Assembly: GCF_008065375.1 (NCBI RefSeq)
Contig: NZ_VJYI01000024.1
Location: 62,001-126,000, forward strand
Source: Nonomuraea sp. SYSU D8015
GTDB taxonomy: Bacteria; Actinomycetota; Actinomycetes; Streptosporangiales; Streptosporangiaceae
Length of the DNA stretch: 64,000 nt
Direction of reading: 5' to 3'
Positions 34,074 through 43,057 of this stretch are shown here, in pieces (positions within the stretch are counted from its first letter, which is position 1; each line of letters starts with the position of its first letter). The notes beneath the pieces were generated by a model. That model saw nothing but the letters and a program-made list of their open reading frames with translations, was not told where the DNA came from and ran no database searches. The translations under genes and the position numbers were made by a program.

Positions 34074-35527
34074 AGCCCCTGGGCCAGGCGGTAGTACGCC
34101 TGGTTCCAGCGCAGCTCCTTGGCGAACCGCTCGGTCGTCGTGTCGGCGTCGATGATCAGCAGCTCCACACCCAGCATCTCCGCCAGGTCGGTCAGCTCCC
34201 CGCGGCCGACCGCCGTCGACAGCACGGTGTGGTGCGGGGCGCCCGCCGTGAGCCACGACTCCGTGGAGGTGCGGAAGTCGGGGCGGGGACGCCAGACCGC
34301 GCGGGCCACCGGCAGCTTGGGCAGCGGCTGGGGCGGCGCCACGAGGTCGATCTCGTTGGCCACCAGGCGGAACCTGTCGCCCATGTCGGCCAGGCCGACG
34401 ACGATGCCGGGCCCCGGCTCGGCGTCGAACACCAGCCGGACCGGGTCCTCCCGATTGCCGATGCCCAGCGGGTGGATCTCGCACGACGGCGTGCCTGCCG
34501 CGATGGACGGGCAGACCTCCAGCATGTGCGCGCCCAGGATGAGCTCCTGGCCGGGCGTCAGGTCGTAGGTGTAGTCCTCCATGAAGGAGGTGCCGCCGTC
34601 CGGCGCCATCGCCTTGAGCGTGCGCAGGAGCACCGAGGTCTTCCAGTCGCCCTCGCCGCCGAAGCCGTACCCGTCGGCCATGAGCCGCTGCACGGCCAGG
34701 CCGGGGAGCTGGCGCAGGCCGCCGAGGTCCTCGAAGTTCGTGGTGAACGCCTTGTAGCCGCCGGACTCGAGGAAGCCCCGCAGGCCGAGCTCGATCCTGG
34801 CCGCGTAACGCAGTGACTCGTTGCGCTCGCCGAGCAGCTCGGGGGCGACCTCGTACTGCTCCGCGTATTCCTTGACCAGGGCGGAGACGTCGGCGTCGGA
34901 GGCGGCGTCCACGGCCTCGACCAGGTCGTTGACGCCGTAGGTGTTGACCGAGACGCCGAAGCGCAGCTGCGCCTCGACCTTGTCACCCTCGGTGACGGCC
35001 ACGTCACGCATGTTGTCGCCGAAGCGCACGAGCTTGAGCGTGCGGACCTCGGCCAGGCCCTTGGCGGCCCGCACCCAGGTCATGATGCGCTCGGCCACCG
35101 ACGGGTCGCTGACGTGCCCTGCCACGGTCTTGCGCGGCACGCCCACGCGGGCCTGCACGTGGCCGAACTCGCGGTCGCCGTGCGCGGCCTGGTTGAGGTT
35201 CATGAAGTCCATGTCGATGGTGGCCCACGGCAGCTCGACATTGGCCTGGGTGTGCAGGTGCAGCAGCGGCTTGCGCAGCGCGTCGAGGCCGGCGATCCAC
35301 ATCTTGGCCGGGGAGAACGTGTGCATCCACGTGATCACACCGGCGCACGAGTCGTCCGCGTTGGCCTCGAGCATGATCCGCCGGATCGCGGCGGCGTCGG
35401 TCAGCACGGGCTTCCACTCGACGGGGACGGGCAGCTGCTCGGCGATGCGCTGCGACTGCTCGGCCACCTGACGCAGCGTGCCCTCGCCGTACAGCCCCTG
35501 GCTGCCGGTCAGAAACCAGATCTTCAA
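34070..35527 (-). CDS. araA: L-arabinose isomerase
   Basis: A 485-residue enzyme that isomerises L-arabinose to L-ribulose in the cytosol. The start is TTG 35527 (KIWFLTGSQGLYGEGTL), preceded by GAGGAG and overlapping the araD stop in TTGA. Family marks include WMHTFSPAKMWIAGL, HLHTQANVELPWATIDMDFM, GGEGDWKTSVLLRTLKAM and SFMEDYTYDL, which contain the metal-binding Glu and His residues. Length is near the family norm of about 500. Third gene of araB-araD-araA. Confidence 0.96.
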   Translation of the reverse strand: MKIWFLTGSQGLYGEGTLRQVAEQSQRIAEQLPVPVEWKPVLTDAAAIRRIMLEANADDSCAGVITWMHTFSPAKMWIAGLDALRKPLLHLHTQANVELPWATIDMDFMNLNQAAHGDREFGHVQARVGVPRKTVAGHVSDPSVAERIMTWVRAAKGLAEVRTLKLVRFGDNMRDVAVTEGDKVEAQLRFGVSVNTYGVNDLVEAVDAASDADVSALVKEYAEQYEVAPELLGERNESLRYAARIELGLRGFLESGGYKAFTTNFEDLGGLRQLPGLAVQRLMADGYGFGGEGDWKTSVLLRTLKAMAPDGGTSFMEDYTYDLTPGQELILGAHMLEVCPSIAAGTPSCEIHPLGIGNREDPVRLVFDAEPGPGIVVGLADMGDRFRLVANEIDLVAPPQPLPKLPVARAVWRPRPDFRTSTESWLTAGAPHHTVLSTAVGRGELTDLAEMLGVELLIIDADTTTERFAKELRWNQAYYRLAQGL

Positions 35528-36171
35528 CGCGGGCTCCTCTGTCCGTAGACGTTCTGATAGCGGTCGTAGAGGCGGTCGATGTCGTCCTGCGCGATGGGCA
35601 GCGGCGTGCCGAGCTGGCGGGCCACGTGCACGGTACGCGCGACGTCCTCGCACATCACGGCCGCCTTCACCGCGGCCTTCGGGTCCTTGCCGATCGTGAA
35701 CACGCCGTGGTTCTGCATGAGCACGGCCTTGGAGCGGTGGCCCTTGAGCGTCTCGACGATGCCCTGGCCGATGGAGTCGTCGCCGATCAGGGCGAACGGC
35801 CCGATCGGGATCTCGCCGCCGAACTCGTCGGCCATCGCGGTCAGCACGCACGGGATGGCCTCGCCGCGGGCGGCCCAGGCCGAGGCGTAGGTGGAGTGGG
35901 TGTGCACGACGCCGCCGACGTCGGGCATGTTGCGGTAGACGTACGCGTGCGCGGCGGTGTCGCTGGACGGCGCGTGCTCCCCCTCCACCAGGTTGCCGTC
36001 GAGATCGCACACGACCATGTTCTCCGGCGTCAGCTCGTCGTAGGAGACCCCGGAGGGCTTGATGACGAAGAGGTCCTCGCCCGGGATCCTGCCGGAAACG
36101 TTTCCAGCAGTCCAGACGACCAAGTTGTACCGGACCAGCTCGGCATGGAGGTCGGCGACGATCTTTCTCAT
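35524..36171 (-). CDS. araD: L-ribulose-5-phosphate 4-epimerase
   Basis: A 215-residue class II aldolase-fold enzyme. It converts L-ribulose 5-phosphate to D-xylulose 5-phosphate, the last step before the pentose phosphate pathway. Zinc-site histidines are in VVHTHSTYASAWAARGEAIP (HTH) and VLMQNHGVFTIGKDP (His), and the N-terminal GNVSGR and KPSGVSY bind phosphate. It overlaps araB (ATGA) and araA (TTGA) by four bases at each end, so the three are translationally coupled. Confidence 0.95.
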   Translation of the reverse strand: MRKIVADLHAELVRYNLVVWTAGNVSGRIPGEDLFVIKPSGVSYDELTPENMVVCDLDGNLVEGEHAPSSDTAAHAYVYRNMPDVGGVVHTHSTYASAWAARGEAIPCVLTAMADEFGGEIPIGPFALIGDDSIGQGIVETLKGHRSKAVLMQNHGVFTIGKDPKAAVKAAVMCEDVARTVHVARQLGTPLPIAQDDIDRLYDRYQNVYGQRSPR

Positions 36172-37805
36172 GCTTGGGCCTCGTTCCTGATCGCGCGCAG
36201 CGTGTGCAGCATCTGTCCGTCTCCGAAGAAGTCGTGGAGCCTGCGGTACTCGGCGTAGAGCCGGTCGTAGGCGTCGGCGCGGGCCTCGTCGGGCACGTAC
36301 GCGTTCTCGGTGCGCTTGCCCATGGCCGCGGCGGCCTCCTCGATGCTCGTGTAGGCGCCGGCGGCGACGGCCGCGTGGATGGCCGAGCCGAGCGCGGGCC
36401 CCTGGTCGGAGCCGATGACCGACAGCGGGCGGCGCAGCACGTCGGCGTAGATCTGCATGAGGAAGGGGTTCTTCAGCAGGCCGCCGGCCACGACGAACTC
36501 CTCGACGGGCACGCCGGACTTCTCGAACGTCTCCACGATCATGCGTGCGCCGTACGCGGTGGACTCGATGAGGGCCCGGTAGACGTCCTCCGGCTTGGTG
36601 GCCAGGGTCTGGCCGACGATCACGCCGGAGAGGTTGTGGTCCACGAGCACCGAGCGGTTGCCGCCGAACCAGTCGAGCGCGACGAGGCCGTGCTGGCCCA
36701 CCGTCTGCTTCTCGGCCAGCGCCGTGAGCTGGTCGTGCCCCTCGGCGCCGAAGTTGTCCACGAACCAGGCGAAGATGTCGCCCACCGCCGACTGACCGGC
36801 CTCGTAACCCCACAGGCCGGGGACGACGCCGTCCTTGACCACGCCGCACATGCCGGGCACCTCGGCGAGCTGGTCGCTGGGCATGACGTGGCAGGTGGAG
36901 GTGCCCATGATGGCCACCATCTGGCCGGGGCGCACGGCGTCGGCGGCGGCGTTGGTGACGTGGGCGTCCACGTTGCCGACGGCCACGGCGACGCCCTCGG
37001 GCAGGCCCGTCCACGCGGCGGCCTGGGCGGTCAGGCGGCCGGCGAGACCGCCGAGCGGGGCCACCGTGACATCCCCCACCTTCTCGCCGACCTGGCCGGT
37101 GGCGAGCTTGCCGACGAAGCCGGCGAAGCCGGGGTTGAGCTCGGCGAGGAACTCCTCCGACGGGTACTGGCCGTCCTGGAAGATGCCCTTGTAGCCGACC
37201 GTGCAGATGTTGCGGCTCTCGACGCCGGTGAGCTGCCAGATGATCCAGTCGGCGGCCTCGATCCAGCGCTCGGCCCTGGCGTAGACGTCGGGGGCCTCCT
37301 CCAGCAGTTGCAGGCCCTTGGCGAACTCCCACTCGGAGGAGATCTTGCCGCCGTAGCGGGGCAGCCAGCTCTCCCCCCGGCGCGCGGCCAGCTCGTTGAT
37401 CCGGTCGGCATGCGGCTGGGCGGCGTGGTGCTTCCACAGCTTGGGCCAGGCGTGCGGCAGCTCGGGGGTCTCGAAGCAGAGCGGCGTGCCGTCCGCCGTG
37501 GTCGGCAGCACAGTGCAGGCGGTGAAGTCGGTGCCGACGCCGATGACCTGCGCCGGGTCGACGCCGGCGGCCGCGATCGCCTGCGGGACGGCGATCTTGA
37601 GCACGTCGATCCAGTCCTGCGGCGACTGCAGCGCCCAGTCCGGGCCCAGCTTCACGTCCGAGCCGGGAAGGGTGTGCTCGATGACGCGGTGGCTGTATTC
37701 ATGGACGGCGCTGCCCAGCTCGGCGCCGTCGCTCACGCGCACGACCACGGCACGCCCTGACAGCGTGCCGTAGTCGACTCCGACCACGTAATTGTTAGCG
37801 TTCAC
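36168..37805 (-). CDS. araB: Ribulokinase
   Basis: A 545-residue FGGY-family kinase that phosphorylates L-ribulose. The N-terminal nucleotide-binding strand is YVVGVDYGTLSGRAVVVRVS, the substrate loop GVGTDFTACTVLPTTADGTP, the FGGY-type region ALDWFGGNRSVLVDHNLSGV and the phosphate-2 element VVAGGLLKNPFLMQIYADVL. GTG 37805 is chosen because GGAG lies six bases before it, and a LacI-type operator (37793-37806) covers this start codon. First gene of araBDA, 37 bases after lacI-1. Confidence 0.95.
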   Translation of the reverse strand: MNANNYVVGVDYGTLSGRAVVVRVSDGAELGSAVHEYSHRVIEHTLPGSDVKLGPDWALQSPQDWIDVLKIAVPQAIAAAGVDPAQVIGVGTDFTACTVLPTTADGTPLCFETPELPHAWPKLWKHHAAQPHADRINELAARRGESWLPRYGGKISSEWEFAKGLQLLEEAPDVYARAERWIEAADWIIWQLTGVESRNICTVGYKGIFQDGQYPSEEFLAELNPGFAGFVGKLATGQVGEKVGDVTVAPLGGLAGRLTAQAAAWTGLPEGVAVAVGNVDAHVTNAAADAVRPGQMVAIMGTSTCHVMPSDQLAEVPGMCGVVKDGVVPGLWGYEAGQSAVGDIFAWFVDNFGAEGHDQLTALAEKQTVGQHGLVALDWFGGNRSVLVDHNLSGVIVGQTLATKPEDVYRALIESTAYGARMIVETFEKSGVPVEEFVVAGGLLKNPFLMQIYADVLRRPLSVIGSDQGPALGSAIHAAVAAGAYTSIEEAAAAMGKRTENAYVPDEARADAYDRLYAEYRRLHDFFGDGQMLHTLRAIRNEAQA

Positions 37806-37806
37806 A
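37793..37806. promoter_or_regulatory. LacI-type operator over the araB start codon
   Basis: TGTTAGCGTTCACA fits the dyad TGTNANCGNTNACA that recurs at the other arabinose promoters. It spans the araB GTG at 37805-37803, so a bound repressor would block initiation or transcription entering araBDA. Confidence 0.7.
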
Positions 37807-37842
37807 TTGAACTCCAGGGGATTTCCGGGGCATGCCAATCAT

Positions 37843-38859
37843 CTACGGGCAGGGTCCTGTACTCGACCTCACCACAAAGCCGGGCCGTACGACCAGACGC
37901 TCGTACGCGGAGGCCTCCACGTCGATCTGCCGCAGCAGGACCTCGATGCAGTGCCTGCCCACCACGTCGAAGTCCTGCCTGACCGTGGTGAGCGGCGGCG
38001 AGAAGAACTCGGACTCGGGGATGTCGTCGAAGCCCACCACGCTGATCTGCTCAGGGACCCGCACGCCCAGCTCGCTGAGCGCGCGCAGCACGCCGAGCGC
38101 CATCTGGTCGTTGCCGGCGAACACGGCCGTGACGCCGTCCATGGAGGCCAGGCTCTTGCCCGCCTCGTAGCCGGCACGCGGGCTCCAGTCGCCGGTCAGC
38201 GGCTCGGGCACCGGCCGGCCCGCCTCCTCCAGGGCGGCGCGCCAGCCCTCGAGCCGGCCCTCGGTCTCCATCCAGTCCGGTGGGCCGCTGACGTGCCAGA
38301 CCGTCTCGTGCCCCAGCTCCAGCAGGTGCCGGGTGGCGAGCTTGGCGCCCGCGCTCTGGTCGATGCACACCACCGACACGTCGGCCTCGTGCTGGGTGCC
38401 TTCGACCGCCACCGCCGGCAGGCCGGCCGGAAGGCTCTCGAGGGCGCGCGAGGCCGACAGCTGCGGCGCGACCACCACGACCCCGTCCACGCCCTGCTCG
38501 GCGAGGTAGTCGATGGCGTCGCGCACGCTGTCGGCGTCGATCGTCTTGAGGCTCACCATGCTGACGAAGTAGCCCGCGGTCCTGGCCGCCTGCTCGATGC
38601 CGTAGATGGTGCTGGCGGGGCCGTACAGCGTGGTGTCGAAGCTCACCACGCCGAGCGTCCTCGAGCGCTTGGTGACCAGAGCGCGGGCGACCAGGTTGCG
38701 CCGGTAGCCCAGCCGGGTGATCGCCGCCTCCACCCGCGCCCGGGTGTCGGCCCGGACGTTGGGGTGGTCGTTGAGCACCCGGGAGACCGTCTGATGCGAC
38801 ACGCCTGCCTCCCTGGCCACGTCAGCCATGACCGGGAGGCGACGTTTGGGGGTGGTCAC
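37843..38859 (-). CDS. LacI-family repressor 1 of the arabinose locus
   Basis: A 338-residue LacI/GalR regulator. The DNA-binding part MADVAREAGVSHQTVSRVLN with hinge GYRRNLVARALVTKRSRTLG is followed by a periplasmic-binding-protein-like sensor domain (IDYLAEQGVDGVVVVAPQLS, VFAGNDQMALGVLRALSELG, VVGFDDIPESEFFSPPLTTV). GAAAGGAGAG precedes GTG 38859. It lies inside the run chvE-gguA-gguB-lacI-araBDA. It is strikingly similar to the second LacI at 47888-48904, with the recognition helix identical, so both probably read the same operators and sense L-arabinose or an arabinan fragment. Confidence 0.92.
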   Translation of the reverse strand: MTTPKRRLPVMADVAREAGVSHQTVSRVLNDHPNVRADTRARVEAAITRLGYRRNLVARALVTKRSRTLGVVSFDTTLYGPASTIYGIEQAARTAGYFVSMVSLKTIDADSVRDAIDYLAEQGVDGVVVVAPQLSASRALESLPAGLPAVAVEGTQHEADVSVVCIDQSAGAKLATRHLLELGHETVWHVSGPPDWMETEGRLEGWRAALEEAGRPVPEPLTGDWSPRAGYEAGKSLASMDGVTAVFAGNDQMALGVLRALSELGVRVPEQISVVGFDDIPESEFFSPPLTTVRQDFDVVGRHCIEVLLRQIDVEASAYERLVVRPGFVVRSSTGPCP

Positions 38860-38893
38860 GGTCTCTCCTTTCGCCGGGCGTTGGGGATCTTAC

Positions 38894-40156
38894 CTACCGA
38901 GAGGCACCTGCCCGGCGCTTGGTCCACACGTCGAAGGCGACGGCCGCCAGAAGCACCGCGCCCTTGACGAGCATGACCCGTTCGCTCGGGGAGCCGATCA
39001 AGGACATGCCGTTGTTGATGACCGCCATGATGAGACCGCCGGTGATCGCGCCGACCACCTTGCCGACGCCGCCCTGCACGGCCGCGCCGCCGATGAAGGC
39101 CGCGGCGATGGCGTCCAGCTCGAAGCTGTTGCCCGCCGTGGGACCCGCCTGGTTGAGCCGGCCGGCGAAGATGATGCCGGCGATGGCCGACAGCACGCCC
39201 ATGTTGACGAAGATCCAGAAGACGACCGACTTGACCTTCACGCCGGACATGACGGCCGCCTGGAGGTTGCCGCCGATGGCGTAGATCTGCCGGCCGAAGA
39301 CCGTGCGGTTGGCCATCAGCGAGTACGCCAGCACGAGGATCGCCAGCAGCACGAGCACCCATGGCAGGTTCTTGAAGCGGGCGAGCTGCACGACCAGGAA
39401 GAGGATCAGCGCGGCGCCCGCGGCCATCTTGAGCACGAACAGCCCCATCGGCTCGACGGACTGGCCGTAACCCTTGCGGGCGTTGCGGGTGCGCCACTGC
39501 GCGGACACCATGCCGGCGATGGCCACGATGCCGATCAGCAGGCTGAACAGGTCGGCGCCGCCGAGCGGGCCGAGCCCGATGTTGCCCAGGTACCCGTTCG
39601 TGAAGCCGTTGGCCAGCGTGCGGACCTGGTCAGGGAACGGGCCGATGCCCTGGTTGCCGAGCACGGTCATGGTGAGCGCCCGGAACAGCAGCATGCCGGC
39701 CAGCGTCACGATGAACGCCGGGATGCCGAAGTACGCGATCCAGTAACCCTGCCAGGCCCCGATCAGCGCACCGGCCACGAGCGTGACGAGCAGCGCCAGC
39801 GGCCACGGCCAGCCCATGTTCACCATGAGCACGGCCGCCAGGGCTCCGGTGACCGCGACCACCGAGCCGACCGACAGGTCGATGTGCCCGGCGATGATGA
39901 TCAGGATCATCCCGATCGCGAGGATCAGGACGTAGGAGTTCTGGACGATGATGTTGGAGATGTTCTGCGGCTCGAGCATGGCGCCGTCGGTCAGCACCGA
40001 GAAGAGCACGACGATCAGCGCGAACGCGATGTAGATACCGCTCGATCGCAGGTTGAGCGACAGTCCGCCAAGCGACACCCGGCCCGGCTGCCGTGGCGCT
40101 CCCCCGTCGCCCTTGGCACCGACCTTTTTCACGTCGGCGGGCGTGATGCTGCTCAT
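38894..40156 (-). CDS. Sugar ABC transporter permease (GguB/MmsB-like)
   Basis: A 420-residue integral membrane permease of the ribose/xylose class, with about 10-12 hydrophobic helices. Diagnostic sequences are AGHIDLSVGSVVAVTGALAA, IPAFIVTLAGMLLFRALTMT and ELDAIAAAFIGGAAVQGGVG. The length (about 420 rather than 330) and the internal charged loop before ILFLVVQLARFKNLPW fit the GguB/XylH subtype of multiple-monosaccharide permeases. It starts five bases after the ATPase gene stop. Confidence 0.92.
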   Translation of the reverse strand: MSSITPADVKKVGAKGDGGAPRQPGRVSLGGLSLNLRSSGIYIAFALIVVLFSVLTDGAMLEPQNISNIIVQNSYVLILAIGMILIIIAGHIDLSVGSVVAVTGALAAVLMVNMGWPWPLALLVTLVAGALIGAWQGYWIAYFGIPAFIVTLAGMLLFRALTMTVLGNQGIGPFPDQVRTLANGFTNGYLGNIGLGPLGGADLFSLLIGIVAIAGMVSAQWRTRNARKGYGQSVEPMGLFVLKMAAGAALILFLVVQLARFKNLPWVLVLLAILVLAYSLMANRTVFGRQIYAIGGNLQAAVMSGVKVKSVVFWIFVNMGVLSAIAGIIFAGRLNQAGPTAGNSFELDAIAAAFIGGAAVQGGVGKVVGAITGGLIMAVINNGMSLIGSPSERVMLVKGAVLLAAVAFDVWTKRRAGASR

Positions 40157-40161
40157 GAGAG

Positions 40162-41691
40162 CTACTCCTGTCCCTTGGTCATGAGGTACATGAGGCGTTC
40201 CTGCGTGGCCTCCTGGCGCGGCACCTCGCCGGTGATGCGCCCCTCAGAGAGCGTGTAGATGCGGTCGCACAGGCCAAGCAGCTCAGGCAACTCAGAAGAG
40301 ATCACCAGAACGGCCTTGCCCTGGTCGGCCAGGCGGTTGATGATCGTGTAAATCTCGTACTTGGCGCCGACGTCGATGCCCCGGGTGGGCTCGTCGAGGA
40401 TGAGGACGTCCGGCTCGGTCAGGATCCACTTGGAGAGCACGACCTTCTGCTGGTTGCCGCCGCTCAGCTTGCCCACGACGGCGTCGACGCTGGGCGCCTT
40501 GATGTTCATGCTCTTGTGGAACTGCTCGGCGACCCGGTATTCCTCGTGCTCGTTGACCCACCCGCGCTTGGCCAGGCCCTTGAGGCCGGCCGCGCTGATG
40601 TTGCGCTTGATGTCCTCGATGAGGTTGAGCCCGTACCGCTTGCGGTCCTCGGTGGCGTAGGCGATGCCGTACTTGATCGCGTCCTGGACGTTGCGGATCT
40701 CGACCGGCTTGCCGTCCTTGAAGATCTTGCCGGAGATGTGCACGCCGTACGTCCGCCCGAACACGCTCATCGCCAGCTCGGTGCGCCCGGCGCCCATGAG
40801 GCCTGCCAGACCCACGATCTCACCGCGGCGCAGCGTGAGGGAGGCCCCGTCGACCACCTTCCGGTCTGGCTGGCTGGGGCTGTAGACCGTCCAGTCCTCG
40901 ATGCGCAGTGCCTCCTCGCCGATGGTCGGCTCGTGCGGCGGGAAGCGGTTGTCGAGGGCGCGGCCGACCATGCCGGAGATGATGCGGTCCTCGGTCACCT
41001 GGCCGCTCGCCATCTCGAGGGTCTCGATGGTCCGGCCGTCGCGGATGATCGTGACGGCGTCGGCGATCGCGATGACCTCGTTGAGCTTGTGCGAGATGAT
41101 CACGCACGTGATGCCCTCGTCCCGGAGGCCGCGCAGCAGGTCCAGCAGGTGGGCTGAGTCGTCGTCGTTGAGCGCGGCGGTCGGCTCGTCGAGGATGAGG
41201 AGCTTGACCTCCTTCGACAGGGCCTTGGCGATCTCGACGAGCTGCTGCTTGCCCACGCCGATGTCGGAGATCGGCGTCGTCGGGTTCTCGCGCAGGCCGA
41301 CCCGCTTCATCAGCTCGTCGGCCTCGTAGTTGGTGCGGTTCCAGTCGATGAGACCGCGCTTGGCACGCTCGTTGCCGAGGAAGATGTTCTCAGCGATCGA
41401 CAGCTGCGGGCTGAGGGCCAGCTCCTGGTGGATGATGACGATGCCGGCGTGCTCGCTGTCGCGGATGCCGCTGAACTCGCATCGCTTGCCCTCGAAGGTG
41501 ATCTCACCTTCGTACTCGCCGTGCGGGTAGACCCCGGACAGCACCTTCATCAGCGTCGACTTGCCCGCGCCGTTCTCACCGCAGATCGCGTGGATCTCGC
41601 CCCGCCGGACGGACAGGTTGACGTCCTGCAGCGCCTTGACGCCGGGGAACGTCTTGGTGATCCCGCTCATCCGCAAGATGTGCTCGGTCAT
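40162..41691 (-). CDS. Sugar ABC transporter ATP-binding protein (GguA/MmsA-like)
   Basis: A 509-residue protein with two ABC domains in tandem. Domain 1 has Walker A GENGAGKSTLMKVLSG, signature-type DIGVGKQQLVEIAKALSKE and Walker B LLILDEPTAAL. Domain 2 has a degenerate Walker A (GLMGAGRTELAMSVFG), the signature LSGGNQQKVVLSKW and Walker B VLILDEPTRGIDVG. This degenerate second site is normal for the monosaccharide class. It energises import with the permease downstream and the binding protein upstream. Confidence 0.94.
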   Translation of the reverse strand: MTEHILRMSGITKTFPGVKALQDVNLSVRRGEIHAICGENGAGKSTLMKVLSGVYPHGEYEGEITFEGKRCEFSGIRDSEHAGIVIIHQELALSPQLSIAENIFLGNERAKRGLIDWNRTNYEADELMKRVGLRENPTTPISDIGVGKQQLVEIAKALSKEVKLLILDEPTAALNDDDSAHLLDLLRGLRDEGITCVIISHKLNEVIAIADAVTIIRDGRTIETLEMASGQVTEDRIISGMVGRALDNRFPPHEPTIGEEALRIEDWTVYSPSQPDRKVVDGASLTLRRGEIVGLAGLMGAGRTELAMSVFGRTYGVHISGKIFKDGKPVEIRNVQDAIKYGIAYATEDRKRYGLNLIEDIKRNISAAGLKGLAKRGWVNEHEEYRVAEQFHKSMNIKAPSVDAVVGKLSGGNQQKVVLSKWILTEPDVLILDEPTRGIDVGAKYEIYTIINRLADQGKAVLVISSELPELLGLCDRIYTLSEGRITGEVPRQEATQERLMYLMTKGQE

Positions 41692-41711
41692 ATGCCCCTC
41701 GCTCAGGGAGA

Positions 41712-41742
41712 CGCCCCCGGGGACCGGCGGTCCCCGGGGGCG
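41712..41742 (-). promoter_or_regulatory. Intercistronic hairpin between chvE-like and gguA-like genes
   Basis: CGCCCCCGGGGACCG at 41712-41726 is followed, after one base, by its perfect 15-bp reverse complement at 41728-41742. It lies in the 58-base gap after the binding-protein stop and has no U tract. Such hairpins after binding-protein genes typically protect that part of the mRNA and lower read-through, giving more binding protein than transporter. Confidence 0.6.
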
Positions 41743-41749
41743 AAGTCCC

Positions 41750-42859
41750 TTACTTGAGCTGGTCCTCGGTGTAGTAGTTGCTGCCGACGAGGATTTCCTG
41801 GTAGTTGGACTTGTCCACGATCACCGACTCGAGCAGGTACGACGGGACGACCTTGTTGCCGTTGTCGTAGTCCTTCTCGTTGTTGACCTCGGGCTTCTGG
41901 CCCTTGAGCACGGAGTCGGCCATCTTCACCGTCTGCTCGGCGAGCTTGCGGGTGTCCTTGAAGATGGTGGAGTACTGCTCATCGGCGATGATCGACTTGA
42001 CCGACTGGAGCTCGGCGTCCTGGCCGGTCACGATCGGGTACGGCTTGCCGTAGCCGGAGCTCTTCAGCGCCGACAGGATGCCGATGGACAGGCCGTCGTA
42101 CGGGGAGAGCACGCCGTCGACCTTCTTGCCGCCGGTGTAGGTCTTGGTGAGGATGTCCTCCATGCGCTTCTGCGCCGTGGCGGGGTCCCACCGCAGGATG
42201 GCGGCCTGCTTGAAGTCGGTCTGGCCGCTCGCGACCTTGAGGGTGCCGTCGTCGATCTTCGGCTGGAGCACCGACATGGCGCCGTTCCAGAAGAACGTGG
42301 CGTTGTTGTCGTCCGGCGAGCCGGCGAACAGCTCGACGTTGAACGGGCCCTTCTTGCCCTCCTCGACGCCGAGACCCTTGAGCAGCGAGGTGGCCTGCTG
42401 CACACCGACCTTGAAGTTGTCGAAGGTGGCGTAGTAGTCGACGTTCGGGCTGTTGCGGATGAGCCGGTCGTAGGCGATGACGGGGATCTTGTTGTCGGCG
42501 GCCTGCTGCAGCTGCGAGGTGATCGCCGTGCCGTCGATCGAGGCGATGATCAGGAGCTTGGCGCCCTTGGTGATCTGGTTCTCGATCTGGTTGGCCTGGG
42601 TCGGGATGTCGTTCTCCGCGTACTGGAGGTCGACCTTGTAGCCCAGCGCCTCGAGCTGCTTCTTGACGTTGTCACCGTCGCTGATCCAGCGCTCCGACGA
42701 CTTGGTGGGCATGGTCACGCCGACCAGCGAGCCGGCGGGGCCGGCAGCCGCCGACTGGGATGCCTGGACATCGACCGTCTTCTGGCTGGAGCCGCAGGCC
42801 GTCATGGTCGCGGCGAGCGCGATGGCCGACACCACGCCCCCGATTCGTCCCAACCTCAT
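41750..42859 (-). CDS. chvE: Multiple-monosaccharide substrate-binding lipoprotein (ChvE-like)
   Basis: A 369-residue exported binding protein. The signal peptide MRLGRIGGVVSAIALAATMT ends with lipobox MTAC. The mature part has the ChvE subtype pattern VTMPTKSSERWISDGDNVKK, LLIIASIDGTAITSQLQQAA, VIAYDRLIRNSPNVDYYATF, and LSPYDGLSIGILSALKSSGY. ChvE-type proteins bind L-arabinose, D-xylose, galactose and fucose; with araBDA in the same run, L-arabinose is the likely ligand. First gene of the chvE-gguAB-lacI-araBDA unit; an operator-promoter precedes it. Confidence 0.9.
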   Translation of the reverse strand: MRLGRIGGVVSAIALAATMTACGSSQKTVDVQASQSAAAGPAGSLVGVTMPTKSSERWISDGDNVKKQLEALGYKVDLQYAENDIPTQANQIENQITKGAKLLIIASIDGTAITSQLQQAADNKIPVIAYDRLIRNSPNVDYYATFDNFKVGVQQATSLLKGLGVEEGKKGPFNVELFAGSPDDNNATFFWNGAMSVLQPKIDDGTLKVASGQTDFKQAAILRWDPATAQKRMEDILTKTYTGGKKVDGVLSPYDGLSIGILSALKSSGYGKPYPIVTGQDAELQSVKSIIADEQYSTIFKDTRKLAEQTVKMADSVLKGQKPEVNNEKDYDNGNKVVPSYLLESVIVDKSNYQEILVGSNYYTEDQLK

Positions 42860-42980
42860 GTGATTCTCCTTGCGATGGGGGTCGCGGCAGCGCTGGGGTG
42901 CGGCGGCTGCCGTCGGAGTGACGAAATCCGATTACGGAACGTGAAGAATCAGAACAAAGTTCACGTTCGCTTCTCGCCGA

Positions 42981-43009
42981 TTGTTATCGCTAACAATAGG
43001 GATGTCAAC
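42981..43009 (-). promoter_or_regulatory. Promoter and LacI-type operator of the chvE-araBDA unit
   Basis: On the minus strand, TTGACA (43009-43004) is followed after 17 bases by AACAAT (42986-42981), a fair sigma-70-type pair. The 16-bp near-palindrome TTGTTAGCGATAACAA (42997-42982) covers the -10 box and most of the spacer, so a bound repressor would exclude RNA polymerase. It contains the same TGTNANCGNTNACA core as the other sites. Confidence 0.75.
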
Positions 43010-43057
43010 GTCAGGGTATAACCACGCGGAAACGTTCAGGTAACGCTCATGGGCAGG

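Noticed and set aside
34070..36010. One fused araD-araA-like long frame
   Set aside because: The first part of this frame is an out-of-frame reading of araD. The real araA starts at TTG 35527, overlapping the araD stop.
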